60,239 bases of DNA from Seiridium cupressi (Eukaryota; Ascomycota; Sordariomycetes; Amphisphaeriales; Sporocadaceae). The translations under genes and the position numbers were made by a program. The stretch spans positions 1-60,239 of the forward strand of contig JARVKI010000157.1 of the NCBI GenBank assembly GCA_036674765.1, in the 5' to 3' direction. Numbering within the stretch: the stretch's first letter is position 1; every line of letters begins with the position of its first letter. The notes under the pieces were generated by a model. The model searched no databases. It was not told where the DNA came from and was given only the letters and a program-made list of their open reading frames with translations. Below, piece after piece: positions 41,964 through 52,353 of the stretch.

Positions 41964-42006
41964 TTCAGCCCAATCTCTCCAAGTGAATGAAGGTAGTGAT
42001 AAGTGA

Positions 42007-42062
42007 GTGGTGATAAATGAGTGTGGTGATAAATGAATGTGATGGTAAATGAATGTGGTGAC
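42007..42062. repeat. 16-bp minisatellite in the tannase leader
   Basis: The unit GTGGTGATAAATGAAT occurs three times in a row (42007-42022, 42023-42038, 42039-42054) with two or three mismatches, plus a partial fourth. On the tannase sense strand it is a pyrimidine- and A-rich leader repeat, 45-100 bases before the start codon. Confidence 0.75.
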
Positions 42063-42112
42063 GCAAGTAGCCGATCCGAACCAGATTCAGAAGTTTTGAA
42101 CTGGCTGGTCCT

Positions 42113-42120
42113 ATATATAA
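42113..42120 (-). promoter_or_regulatory. Probable TATA box of the tannase gene
   Basis: TATATATA lies about 150 bases before the ATG at 41963, with the minisatellite between the two. Confidence 0.5.
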
Positions 42121-43245
42121 TGGCAGAAAATGCAGCATACTGCAGATGCAAAGGCTCCGAGCATTGCGGGGCGTTCTTGAAGAAAGCCTCTGCTAGAGCT
42201 GCTAACTAGAGGAGAATTCACACTCGTAGGGCTCCATCCAAGCGACACAGCCCCAATCAGCATTATGGACTTGTTTATTTATGCCGGACAATACCGAATA
42301 CGACGATGTTAGTACCAAAACCCACACAAAATTGAACATGCACGGACGTCCGCAGCCTCAATGTGCGTGTCATGGTGCGTCCCAGCTGTTGTGTAAGGGT
42401 CGGTCCTTAATGTACGGATGAACGGGCTGACGGTTAGTTAGCTACGGTGGATGGCGATTTCTTCGTTGGTAAGGGGTAGAACGTGTGTCATTAGCGCGTG
42501 CCGGGATTTCCGCATTGCGCGCAGTCGGGTCGGCAGCGGGTACCGGGATGTCCGCGCCATGTGCATCGTGTGCTCTAGCTGCGTACATGAGGCTCAAAGG
42601 AGAACCAATGAGGTCACCCAGAGAGGCGCTCGCTAACTGCTTCCGGTATGATGCTGCTGTGTGCTTTAGTGGTGATCCGCGGTGGATTACAATGAATTAG
42701 CACTATATTTTGAATGCATAGGTCTGGCGCGCTATCACTTACCCCTATGATGGACGTGTGACTGAAAATGTTCTGCTGATTCGTTGATTCAACTGATCAA
42801 CCCTGTTTTTTTTCTCCTTAGCTACCAAAGTATTGAAGGCGCTGAAAACGCGTATGCCAAAAAAGCGTGTATCACCAATGTACATATCGCTAGGATGATC
42901 TGCTAGCTCACATGACCTAGGCCGAACCACCACTTTGCGTGTTGCCGGCTCCTGTGCCGCACGAGCCTCTTCGGGACAACAAATGCATCCATACCAGTCT
43001 CCTATACATGATATGTTCGTCTGTGTTATGAGGTGATCGCATGATATTAAGTTCTGGACTCTCACGATGCGCTGCATCTGCTGACAGCACAAATACACGC
43101 GAATCCAGCACTAATCCTCTCCAAATTGCGTTTTCAGTAGGGCACAACCTCGCCGTCAAACTCACTACGATTTACTCTAGTTCTGATTATCGAAGCACTT
43201 TGGTTTTCGTAGCGCGGACACTGGTTCTGTTTGTACGTAATTAGT
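42121..43245. other. Intergenic stretch between divergent genes
   Basis: Frames at 42451-42700 (+) and 42745-43098 (-) are Cys/Arg-rich without family likeness, and the latter overlaps other frames. The promoters of the tannase and F-box/ankyrin genes lie here. Confidence 0.4.
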
Positions 43246-44706
43246 TATGGATTTCTTCTCGCTGCCACTAGAACTTATCCTCACGATCCTTACTGCTGCC
43301 ATAATCGCGCGACGGCATAATTCACCGGGCCTTATCAATCGTGCCATGAGATTAAGGCTTGTTTGCAGTGAGTAAAGCTATTTCATTCTTGTCTCCTGTT
43401 AATCCGTCATATGTCTGAGGCATATTTCAGAGTATTTCAATCGCGTTTCCAAAGACGCCTTATTCACAACATTGGACTATTGGAGAATAGCAGCTCAAGC
43501 TATTATGAAATATGGCAGCAGTATGTCGCTTTTAGGACACTTTCCCCCACAAAAGAGCTCACTCCAAACTCTGCACTTTTACGTGGAACTGCCGAGGCCT
43601 ATTGCCGCTTAGCTGGCACTCACGACGAGGACTCAATTCGGGAATGCATTGAGGCTCTCCCTGATTTCAGGTTGCACTATTACGATGAAGTATTTTTCAC
43701 GAAGCAATACGACTTTCCTCCGAGCATTGGAGACCAACATCAAAGCATACTCGTTGCTTGCGTATACATGAACAATGTATCCGTCACCCAACGGGTGCTT
43801 TCCGCTCTAGGGCCTCCACAACAAACGGAGCCTCATATGTGCTGCTTCACACATGGAAAGTCCCTATTCAACTGCCCATCGAGAATTGCTGCGATGTTGG
43901 GCAGACGTGAGATTCTAAAGCTTTTCCTGAATCGTCACCCAGAACCATACACGCAGTATAACATGTATGGAGTAGGCTGTGGCGGCAATCTTGACACTTT
44001 CGAATACATCATGCAATTCAAACCACCGACCATGATTGTGGCAAGAGACTAAATGCCCTTCAGGGTATCGCTGAATATAAAGCCCATCCGACTGACTCCC
44101 GATCCTAGGGTTTTCGATAGAGGACTTGATATCGTCAGACAGATCTGGCCTAGGACCGAGGGGTGGATCAAGGACAGGCGGTCGGTAGCGCATACTCTTC
44201 ATCATGCGGCCCGAGATGGACATGTAGATCTGCTGGCACATCTTTTCGACCTAGGCGTGCCAGTCAATCCGCCGATCAGCTCGGAACCCAGCGAGACGCC
44301 CTTTGTTTATGAATATGAGGGGCTTGTCCTTCTCGCTGCAGCACGGAATCATCACCTCAATGTTGTGCAGCTCCTTCTCGAGAAGGGAGTGGACCTCCAT
44401 CACACTGTACACCAACCCGCATTGCCGATTGCCGCAGCAGCTGGGAGCCTCGACATTGTGAAAGTTTTATTGGACCATGGAGCAGACATTCATGCTGAAT
44501 GTGAGGCACCGTACGAGAGACCTCGGCCAATTGTTTCGGCGGTGCTACTAGAACACATTGGCATGTTCAACTTCCTTGTGGAGCGGGGAGGCCTCACAAA
44601 GGCCGCTTGGGATTTGGCGATGATGGGAGCTGTGGAACGGGATTTAGAGTCTATGATTGATTTGCTTGATAATGCTCGCGGTGATGTTATCCAAAATCAA
44701 GGTTGA
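43246..44706 (+). pseudogene. F-box-like/ankyrin protein, frameshift plus nonsense codon
   Basis: The ATG at 43246 (MDFFSLPLELILTILTAAI) opens an F-box-like N-terminus ending RLRLVC. A GTGAGT intron (about 43370-43430, TTTCAG) joins to KYFNRVSKDALF, the usual continuation. About 15 codons later the coding signal jumps to another frame (LLENSSSSYYEIWQQYVAF), so an indel lies near 43480. The second frame runs to a TAA at 44050-44052, then continues unbroken (RD, stop, MPFRVSL) through three ankyrin repeats, for example 'LHHAARDGHVDLLAHLF' and 'LPIAAAAGSLDIVKVLLDHGAD', to 44706. CAA to TAA would explain the stop. Intact members are common fungal orphans of unknown role. Confidence 0.65.
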
Positions 44707-45535
44707 GCATTAGAAGGGAACTATCCAATGGAAGGATCTTGTTCGTTATTTATACTTATCCACAGGTTTGAGTATTATACAACTTAAAATGAATGGAACG
44801 AAGAACAAGAAGAGTGTGGAAGTGGGGGGAATTCGAGAGGTTTTATCATGTTTTAAAAGTTTCGCGATGCTTTAATTATAGTAGCTGCAGTCAAGTAAAG
44901 GGTTCGGAAGTGACAGTTATGAAATTATCGAAAGGGATGTATTGTGATCTCTCAAGATCTGAAGATCAGGAACTCTCAACTGACTGGTCAAGAGCGTGAA
45001 AATCTAGCTGTCGTGCTCTCATACATAGAGTTAGCGCTATAGCTTGATAGGTTACCCAGGCCCTATTCTAGGATCACACAGCCTTATTACATCAACCGTA
45101 TTAACATAAAAGAAGTAAATAGTTCCATATGTACTCTAAGTCATGTTAATGACATTATAAATGCAATTAATAGATTACGATCAATTACTTGGTACGTCTA
45201 GACATGATGTGTTTATCTATAAAGAAAAACGTGTAATATCTCCTAATTTACCACATAAAATCAACGAGAAACAGCAAGATAATTGACAAAACTCTGACCA
45301 TACTATATAATATAAATATTTCGTTATTATTCGTCTGGCTAAAACGGCTGTGTCGGATATGTCCCCCACACTGGCATCGATGATCAGCAACCCCTCACAA
45401 CTCGCAGCGGGGGATGCATACTACCCTCGGCACTACCATCCACTATCATCCGGGACTACTTCATACCCCACCCTCAAACTGAATCTACAGATCAATATTT
45501 ATCATCATTCATCAACTGTCGTTCTTTACTCCACA
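44707..45535. other. A+T-leaning intergenic stretch with a promoter
   Basis: No gene. Base composition drifts A+T-rich around 45090-45330 but is not RIP-saturated. TATAAATA at 45311-45318 is the best core promoter candidate for the enzyme gene that follows. Confidence 0.5.
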
Positions 45536-47420
45536 ATGGCACCATTCAAACTTGAGAAGCCCAAGAACAGAGAGATTGTGGGCGGCGACCTCCTCGCTCA
45601 AGCCCTGCGAAATCTTGGCACAGATGTTGCCTTTGGTCTTCATGGAGGCCATCTGGATGCCTTCCTTGTTGGTTGTCACGATGCCGGCATTCGTCTAATC
45701 GATACACGACATGAAACCGTAGCAGTCCAAGCCGCCGAAGGCTATGCGAAGGTCTCCGGCAAGGTTGGAGTATGCTTTGTAACTGCGAATAGTGGGTATG
45801 AATACCACCAACAATGACTGTATTAGTCGCAGACTAACATATGGGACTAGGTTCTCAAATGGTCTGCCTGGCCTTGCGACTGCCTTCGCAGATAGATCAC
45901 CTATTTTCTGCATTACCTCCAGCCCACCGCTTCAGGATGCCGAGACCAATGCACTACAAGGTTTCCACGATCAAGTGGTTGTGGCAAAGGCAGTTACCAA
46001 GTTTGCCCACCGCGTCACAAACGTGGAAGAAATACCAAGAATCGTAGCATATGCCTTTCGGGCCGCCAATACCGGTATAAAAGGCCCAGTCCTCATCGAT
46101 TTGCCCATCGATGTGCTATTCTCTCCGCCCCAGCTCAGCAGAATTGCACTTGGCGCACTGGATGTCGCTCCAGTCTCGCTGCCTGCACCCGACCCGGCCA
46201 CGCTTGACAGGCTGGTGAGTGCGTGGAAGGCAGCGAAGAGACCGGTCATCATCACCGGAACGGGAGTCGTCGGCGCGGACAAGAAGCTGCAACTACTGGC
46301 GGAAACCACGAATACGCCAGTCTTCTACTCCAACAAGTTCAGCACACCGATGCCGGCAGATCACGAACTGAGAGGCGGTCCAGCAGTGGGACTAGCAGCG
46401 TTTGCCGGCAAGGAGCACGCCGACTTCGTTCTCCTCCTAGCAGCACGTACTGGTTTCCTGCTTGGGGGTCGAAGTGGCACTATCTTGCCCAATGATGCTA
46501 CAATAGCGCAAGTTGATCTGGACGGCAGCGAAATTGGGAGATCCCACGCCGTGAACATCGGCGTCGTTTCGGATGCCGGGTTGTTCTGTGAGGCGCTGTC
46601 AGCTAAAGCCGAAGGCGGCTTCAGTCGCAACGATCCCTGGGTCAAGAAATGCCATGGTCTCAACAACGGCTCTCTGCCATATGAACAAGAAGAAAAGGTC
46701 ATGCCAGATGGTCAGCTCCATCCTTACCATGCCATGGCCGCCGTCATGGACGCTATACCGAAGGACTCTATTATTGTGGTAGATGGAGGCGAGGCTGCCC
46801 AGTGGGCTTCCCTCACGCTCGAGCGTGCGAAGCCTCATGTCGCAATGGTAGCCACTGGCTATCTTGGGTTCCTCGGTAATGGTTGGGGTTATTCAATAGG
46901 CGCCGCTATCGCTGCCCCGAGCCGCCTGATCGTCAACATTCAAGGCGACGGCTCGGCCGGTTTTCACATTCAGGAGCTCGATACCATTGTTCGACACAAC
47001 CTCAGAATCTTGACTGTCATCGCCAACAACTATGCCTGGGGCATGTCTATCAACGGTCAGGACCTCGTATACGAGAATATTACAGAGACTCGACCGGTAT
47101 CTAGACTAAGTAAAGGTTGCAAGTATGAGCTTGTTGCTGAAGGGTTCGGATGCGCCGGAAGGAGGATTGATAAGTACGATGATGCCGCATCAGCCATCAA
47201 AGCACTTGTAGAAGCAGTCCCGGGTTTGGCGAATGTGATTGTTTCTGTGAAGCCCACGACGCCAGCCACGTTGAGTATGGTTGGTGCGACCGATGACCCC
47301 AATGTGAGTATATGATATATCGTTGCTCAGTTCATGCTTTCATGTTAGTTGAACTAATCCGTGTTGTAGTGGATCGTTGTACCGTATTATGATAACGTTC
47401 CGAGACCATATTACAAGTAA
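45536..47420 (+). CDS. ThDP-dependent enzyme, acetolactate synthase/benzoylformate decarboxylase-like
   Basis: Exons are 45536-45795, 45851-47303 and 47370-47420; introns of 55 and 66 bp have GTATGA and GTGAGT donors and TAG acceptors, and phases agree. The 587-residue product has the three-domain POX fold. The cofactor-activating Glu is in RHETVAVQAAEGYAK (about E60), the central domain starts near RPVIITGTGVVG, and the C-terminal ThDP/Mg motif begins GDGSAGFHIQELDTI. It ends WIVVPYYDNVPRPYYK. The enzyme probably cleaves or condenses 2-oxo acids; no regulatory subunit gene is near, so it may not be the biosynthetic acetolactate synthase. The frame is also open to an ATG at 45359, which would add 59 residues. 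Confidence 0.9.
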
Positions 47421-49180
47421 TCTAAAGGAAAAGGACGGCGCGAGCGCATAAAATGACGTTATTCGAGGATAAACGAAAATAAATCTTAATCTTCCAACTT
47501 TTATGTCTTTTAAAAATAATGTCGGAGTTCGTTCTTGAAGTTCGGCTTTTTATGCCCCAACGAAGAGAATTCATTGATCATGGCCCAGCTCTGTGCGCAT
47601 CGTCTTTTAAAACCCAAGAAGAGCTCATCTTCAGTGTAGATCAGGTACGGGCACCAAACTATCGAGTGGGCATTTCCACGGCCGCAGGTGACCGTGCCAT
47701 AGTAGAACGCAATATATCGGCCAAGTCTTTAATATAAATAATAATACAATATATAATAATGGTTAACTTGGGCATCTGTATCGGCGTTTGTTGCCATGAG
47801 AATGCTTCGCCACTGACTGCTTACCAACGTGGTACTTGCATACTGGTAGGCCCGACTTAATTGGGATGCCAAATCACAGCACAGACCTCACGTGTGCCAG
47901 CTACTGTACGTGAGGCTTCGTATCTAATCTTTGTTCAGTCACCACGTTATGAGACTCTGCACACGGCGTTCTACATTGGACCTTCGAATTCTTAGTTTGT
48001 ACCTGTTCGTAATCCAGTGACTAATCCATTCTGAAAGTCCTACACTTTTCCAAGACCATTCTAGCTCTTTGCATTGCCCGAACCGGAGTTGCGGCACTTG
48101 TCTCTCAATTGCTCGAACCTGGTCCAAACTTAGAACTTGCGCAACCATTCCGGGGTGGATGCATTTGGCACCAGCTCTTCCGAAAATGGCCAAAGGGGTA
48201 TTTATAAATTGTTTAGAGCTTCTTCATTTTCTTTTCCAACTATAGCCCAGTTCCAACCGTAGAACTAGAAGAACAAGAAAGGCCAAGAAAAAACATCATC
48301 TTGGTTGGGTTCAACTTTGGTGTGCATAATCTCTTAATGTGAACATTTATGGCTTGCTATGCCAAGCTTAAGCTTTGAGTAGGGCTGTTGACCCACTCTC
48401 GATGCGGCGCGCGGGCCGATACAGCACGTGATCGCGCACCGGCCCCAAAGTGCGAGGCGCTGGGCAACCAATTCAAGGTGGCTGGGCCTGGCCAGGCTTC
48501 AAGATCTCTACCATCGTCACCAAACACCTTCACTTTCCTCGACGCGACAACCCTTCTTCCTGCCTACCTACCTTGCCGCTCATGACCTAAACCGACTAGC
48601 ACTCGCACCCTGGATCATCTATTGACCGACTCCTACTCAGCGCGCGTGTCTTGGGTGAGCGCGTTGGTGAGCACTCAAGCACGTTCGTTGAAAGGATTGG
48701 GATCTTGGGCAAGGAGCCTTCACAGGCTGCCGGTCGCGAGCCTAGGTCGCGTTTAGGTCATCGAGCCAAGGTCATCTAGCTTCGACATTTCCACGAGTCT
48801 CCTTCCTCCGATCTGCCTTGCTGCTGTTACCATCAAAAGACCGACTAGCACTCGCACCCTCGATCATCTATTGTCCGATTCCTCCTCAGCGCGCGCGTCT
48901 TGGGGTGAGCGCGCCGGTGAGCACTCAGGCACGTTCGCTGAAAGGATTGGGGTTTTGGGCAAGGAGCTTTCACAAGCTGCCGGTAGCGAGCCTAGGTCAA
49001 GTCTTCTTGTTAGGTTTCCAGCAAGGTGACTGAGAGGAGGAGCTACCTTGGAAATTCTGTTGATTTTGACCTCTGAATAATAGCTATGCCAATGAGCGCG
49101 ACCATCTGTGCCCAACGGTAAGCATCCTCGTTCGCTCCCTCTTCGTCACAGCTCTATCTAGGTCCGTAAGTGAATCAATC
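47421..49180. other. Long upstream region of the PPxY/coiled-coil gene
   Basis: No gene was found to about 48380. From there the sequence becomes GC-rich, with a CACGTGATC word at about 48424 (bHLH-type site) and a 249-bp duplication. It probably contains the promoter and a long leader of the gene at 49181. Confidence 0.45.
48541..49010. repeat. Direct tandem duplication, period about 249 bp
   Basis: The word CCGACTAGCACTCGCACCCT occurs at 48592 and 48841. The similarity continues through ATCATCTATTG, CAGCGCGCG(T/C)GTCTTGG, GGTGAGCACTCA, AAAGGATTGGG, GGGCAAGGAGC and AGCCTAGGTC. Divergence is modest and mixed, with a few single-base indels. The second copy ends about 170 bases before the start codon at 49181. 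Confidence 0.8.
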
Positions 49181-50647
49181 ATGCCACCCGCCCAAGCAGA
49201 TGCCGATAGAGACGCGGGACGAAACAAGCCTTTCCGTAGAGAGGCTGCGAATGCGGTTGTCGTATTCGAGACGGGGGCCGGTGACCCAAGACATGACGAC
49301 AAACGCGAGAACAGCAAAGAGAAACTGCGCCTGGCTTTCAAGGCTTGTTACGATCCACCCGTTGTGACATTCAGGTTCAACGCAAGCGTCTTCAGCCATG
49401 GTTCTGGCAAGAAAAGACAGAAAACCACTCTGTACTTTGACGTCCCTCGACATCACATTTCGTCGCTTGAACAGACCTACCACATCGACATGACTACGGT
49501 TCCAGAGCTTGACCGTGATGTCACTCCAAAGCTTGTGGGTGGTATCACACGCATACGATTCCTCCTCAATCGCCCCGGCAACCTCATCCAACCTATGGAA
49601 GAGCTCTCTCTCAAGCCCGCCTCTCATCGCACGCTCCAATCAATGGCATTGTTGGCGACAGTACTTAACTTTGTCATTTTCTTGCCACATACAACATTGT
49701 CCAAAGATCAATTTCAATCCCTCCAGCAAGCCATCACATCGCCAATCGCTTTCGATGATCAACAGAAGCAGGAGAAGGAGCATGACTGGTGGCTGGCGGC
49801 TCTCTACGGTGGTGCTGGCGGCAAGCTCTCGAATAACTGCGCTGCTATTGTCAATTCTCCAGGCATTCAACGCAACGACGCAAGCACAGCTTCAGAATCA
49901 GGCGACTCTACAGTTGCTACAGCTACTCCGCCAGCATACAAGAGGCTAGAAGTGCCTGACGATCATAGTCCTGATTTCGTTGGGGCTGGCAACCGGATCA
50001 CGGCATCTGATTTAAGTGACGACGTCGCCGCAACTAGTCCACCGCCATATCAGACATTGGAGTATAAGAATGGAGAGCCTGACCCATCATCTCAGATGCC
50101 GCAAAAGCGATTGCGTGAGAGTGTACAAGTCGACGCCAAGTCCTCCCGCAGGCGCCTGGCCAGTGAACCATCGTTTACGGGCGATGAGCAAACGCACTAT
50201 AAAAGTGTGGCTGGGGATCTGAATATTGAGAAATACCAGGAGGCCAATCCCCACTTGTCAAATGTCGTGGCTATGTTTCTTTTGAAATTCAACGAAGTGC
50301 TTAGAAAGACCCAAGACCTGGAGGAAGAGAACGGCGCCCTCAAAGCTGAGCTCCGTGTCGTGCGAGAAAACCAGGATCAAATGAATGCCGAGCTCAGAGA
50401 AATGAGAGGACGGAATCACGCGCACGTGGAGAAGAGAATTCAAGACTTGGAGGAGAAGAATGTAGATCTAGAAACTCAGATTACCGACCTAGGACAATGT
50501 CACGACACCATTGAAGAACGACAAGTCGAACTCGAGGAACGTCAGGAAAAGATGGAGGAAAAGTGTGATAACATCGAGGTTGAGATAATCGATCAGGTGC
50601 ACGCGGCGCTAAAGAGCAGACTCATAGATGCTTTAGAGACAATGTGA
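49181..50647 (+). CDS. Coiled-coil protein with two PPxY motifs, unknown family
   Basis: The 488-residue frame has ATG at 49181 and stop TGA at 50645-50647, without intron. Residues about 25-200 form an ordered domain with alternating strands (VVTFRFNASVFSH, KTTLYFDVPRHHI and ITRIRFLLNRP). Residues about 235-330 are disordered and carry two matched motifs, TPPAYKRLE (about 49925) and SPPPYQTLE (about 50036), both PPxY ligands for WW domains. Residues about 365-480 are a long coiled coil with heptads of Leu and Glu (LEEENGALKAELRVVRENQ). No signal peptide. I know no function; similar orphan proteins exist in fungi. The frame is intact despite the damaged neighbourhood. Confidence 0.75.
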   Translation: MPPAQADADRDAGRNKPFRREAANAVVVFETGAGDPRHDDKRENSKEKLRLAFKACYDPPVVTFRFNASVFSHGSGKKRQKTTLYFDVPRHHISSLEQTYHIDMTTVPELDRDVTPKLVGGITRIRFLLNRPGNLIQPMEELSLKPASHRTLQSMALLATVLNFVIFLPHTTLSKDQFQSLQQAITSPIAFDDQQKQEKEHDWWLAALYGGAGGKLSNNCAAIVNSPGIQRNDASTASESGDSTVATATPPAYKRLEVPDDHSPDFVGAGNRITASDLSDDVAATSPPPYQTLEYKNGEPDPSSQMPQKRLRESVQVDAKSSRRRLASEPSFTGDEQTHYKSVAGDLNIEKYQEANPHLSNVVAMFLLKFNEVLRKTQDLEEENGALKAELRVVRENQDQMNAELREMRGRNHAHVEKRIQDLEEKNVDLETQITDLGQCHDTIEERQVELEERQEKMEEKCDNIEVEIIDQVHAALKSRLIDALETM

Positions 50648-50991
50648 ACACAATTGTGGCCATACAGCCCAGCCTTAAATTAGTGCCTTGCCCGGTGATG
50701 GCTCGGAAGATCAACTGTTTCATGACATGACCAGCGGTATACAAAGCTGATATCCGACATTGGCCTGAAAATTAAGTGTTGTAATAAGAGACTGGGCCCT
50801 GGAACTTACATCGGCTACGCAAACAGTGTTCCAAGATCACACAACTTGAAAAATTGGGAGATCAATAAATAGCACCTATGGCTTCAGGATTTTCGCCACA
50901 CATATCGCTTCAGCTCTACTCAAGTTGTGTTAGACATTCTGCAGTATTCTTTCGTCGTAATGTATATTGATTCGTTTTTATATAAATATCC
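50648..50991. other. Intergenic stretch between converging genes
   Basis: A+T-leaning tail with AATAAATAG at about 50865, a possible polyadenylation signal for the PPxY gene. Nothing else was seen. Confidence 0.4.
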
Positions 50992-52050
50992 TTAAATATA
51001 TTTATAACAATAAAAGCCGCTTAAAGGGTCAGCCACACCCTCCACTGTGACAGTGTTGGCAAGCTTGCCAAAATCAAGTATCGTGCTGTTATTCACTGCT
51101 GCTGTCGTGTTCAGATTGGAGATGGAGCTGGTTCCATTCCAGGCGTACCGCCGGCTCTCATTCGCTGCCTGCCAGTCCGCCCACAAGAGATCCAGCATTC
51201 CGTGGTGAAGATAGAAGGCGGGGTCTTGCGGACTGGCAAAGAAGTCAAACATGATGCCGCCAACACTATAGTGCCCGCCCCCATGTAGCCCTGCGGTGTT
51301 TCCGACGGCGTTGATGTAGTACTGGAAGTCGCCAATGTTGTCCTGAGCTAGCTCGGCATCGATATCGTCCTGGCTGAGATATGTAGACACGCCCCAGTCA
51401 TTCAAGTCACGTGTCAGACACCGCGGTTTCGGCACCGTCCAGTTGGCCGGGGGCCCGCCCTTGAACACTTGGGAGAACGCAATGGGTCCGAACTGGACCG
51501 TCAGGTTTGCGAAGGGGCCTGTCGTTACACACCCGCCACCCGTACCGCGTGGCAGCAGCGCTCCGCTTGGGAGCGAGTCCAGTGGCGCGTCCGGGTCGTA
51601 GTCACCGTTTCCGCCGAGGGAGGTGTCGGAGCCATCGAACAGGGGGCTGAATTCCAGAGTCGGGTATTGGGTGTAGTTCTAATATGGTATACCTAGACTG
51701 GGCGGATATCCGCAGTCATGCAGCTCGGTCTCCATGATATGGAGGAAATGGCGGTGCCATGACAAGAAGATACCGTCCATGTGGATCGAAGCTGTCAGGT
51801 TGACATGGACTGCGGCATAGTCGAAGAGCTTGGAGGTACTCGCGGGGACGTCCTCGAGGATAGAGGGCTTGGCCATAACGCATTGGATCGCCTCGATGAA
51901 TGAGAAGCGCTCCGAAGCTGTAAGGGCTCCATAATCTTTGCGAATTGTTGCTGTTGAGGGGCTATAAGTCCGTTTTGCCAGTTCCAAGGCCGACGAAACA
52001 ACAGATTCGATAGCCACCCCTCCCAGTAATAGCATATACCCTAGTTGCAT
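50992..52050 (-). pseudogene. Secreted tyrosinase with one in-frame stop
   Basis: The ATG at 52050 opens a signal peptide (MQLGYMLLLGGVAIESVVSS) and a 353-codon frame. It carries a complete type-3 copper site: CuA His residues in AAVHVNLTASIHMDGIFLSW and HRHFLHIMETEL, CuB in LHGGGHYSVGGIMFDFF and FYLHHGMLDLLW. Codon 124 is TAG (51681-51679) inside 'IPY-stop-NYTQYPTLEFSPLFDGS', where family members have Trp; TGG to TAG is a single G-to-A change. Both sides are in the same frame and otherwise perfect. Such enzymes oxidise phenols to quinones. The upstream region turns into A+T-saturated DNA within about 80 bases, leaving only a TATATAAA element near 52100. Call: very recent pseudogene. Confidence 0.85.
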
Positions 52051-52106
52051 TATTTAAGCACGGTAGGGTTTTAATAAACGAAAAAGGGCCCGGGTTTTTA
52101 TATAAA

Positions 52107-52353
52107 GTTTTAAAATAAAATAATAAACTGCTTTAAAATTATTACCGTTTAAATTATAAATAATTAAATAAAAATTAAATAAAATATATTAAATTTAAAT
52201 TTATAAATAAAAGTTTTATTATAAAGTTATTTAAAAATATAATTAATAAATTATTATATATTATTAAAGTTTTAATTATATTAATAATATATATTATATT
52301 TATTTATTTTAACGTATTAATATAAATATTAATTTAAATTTTAATTATTATTA
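52107..52353. other. A+T-saturated block at the left flank of the retrotransposon
   Basis: Nearly pure A/T begins immediately upstream of the tyrosinase promoter and runs up to the target-site duplication. Its texture matches 1-640 and 59695-60239. It is probably the left half of the older repeat into which the element inserted. Confidence 0.8.
52349..52353. repeat. Target-site duplication, left copy (TATTA)
   Basis: Identical to the five bases immediately after the other LTR (59695-59699). Five base pairs is the usual spacing for Ty3/gypsy integrases. Confidence 0.75.

Noticed and set aside
42745..43098. 117-codon Cys-rich minus-strand frame
   Set aside because: No signal peptide and overlapping frames of similar length; no homology recognised.
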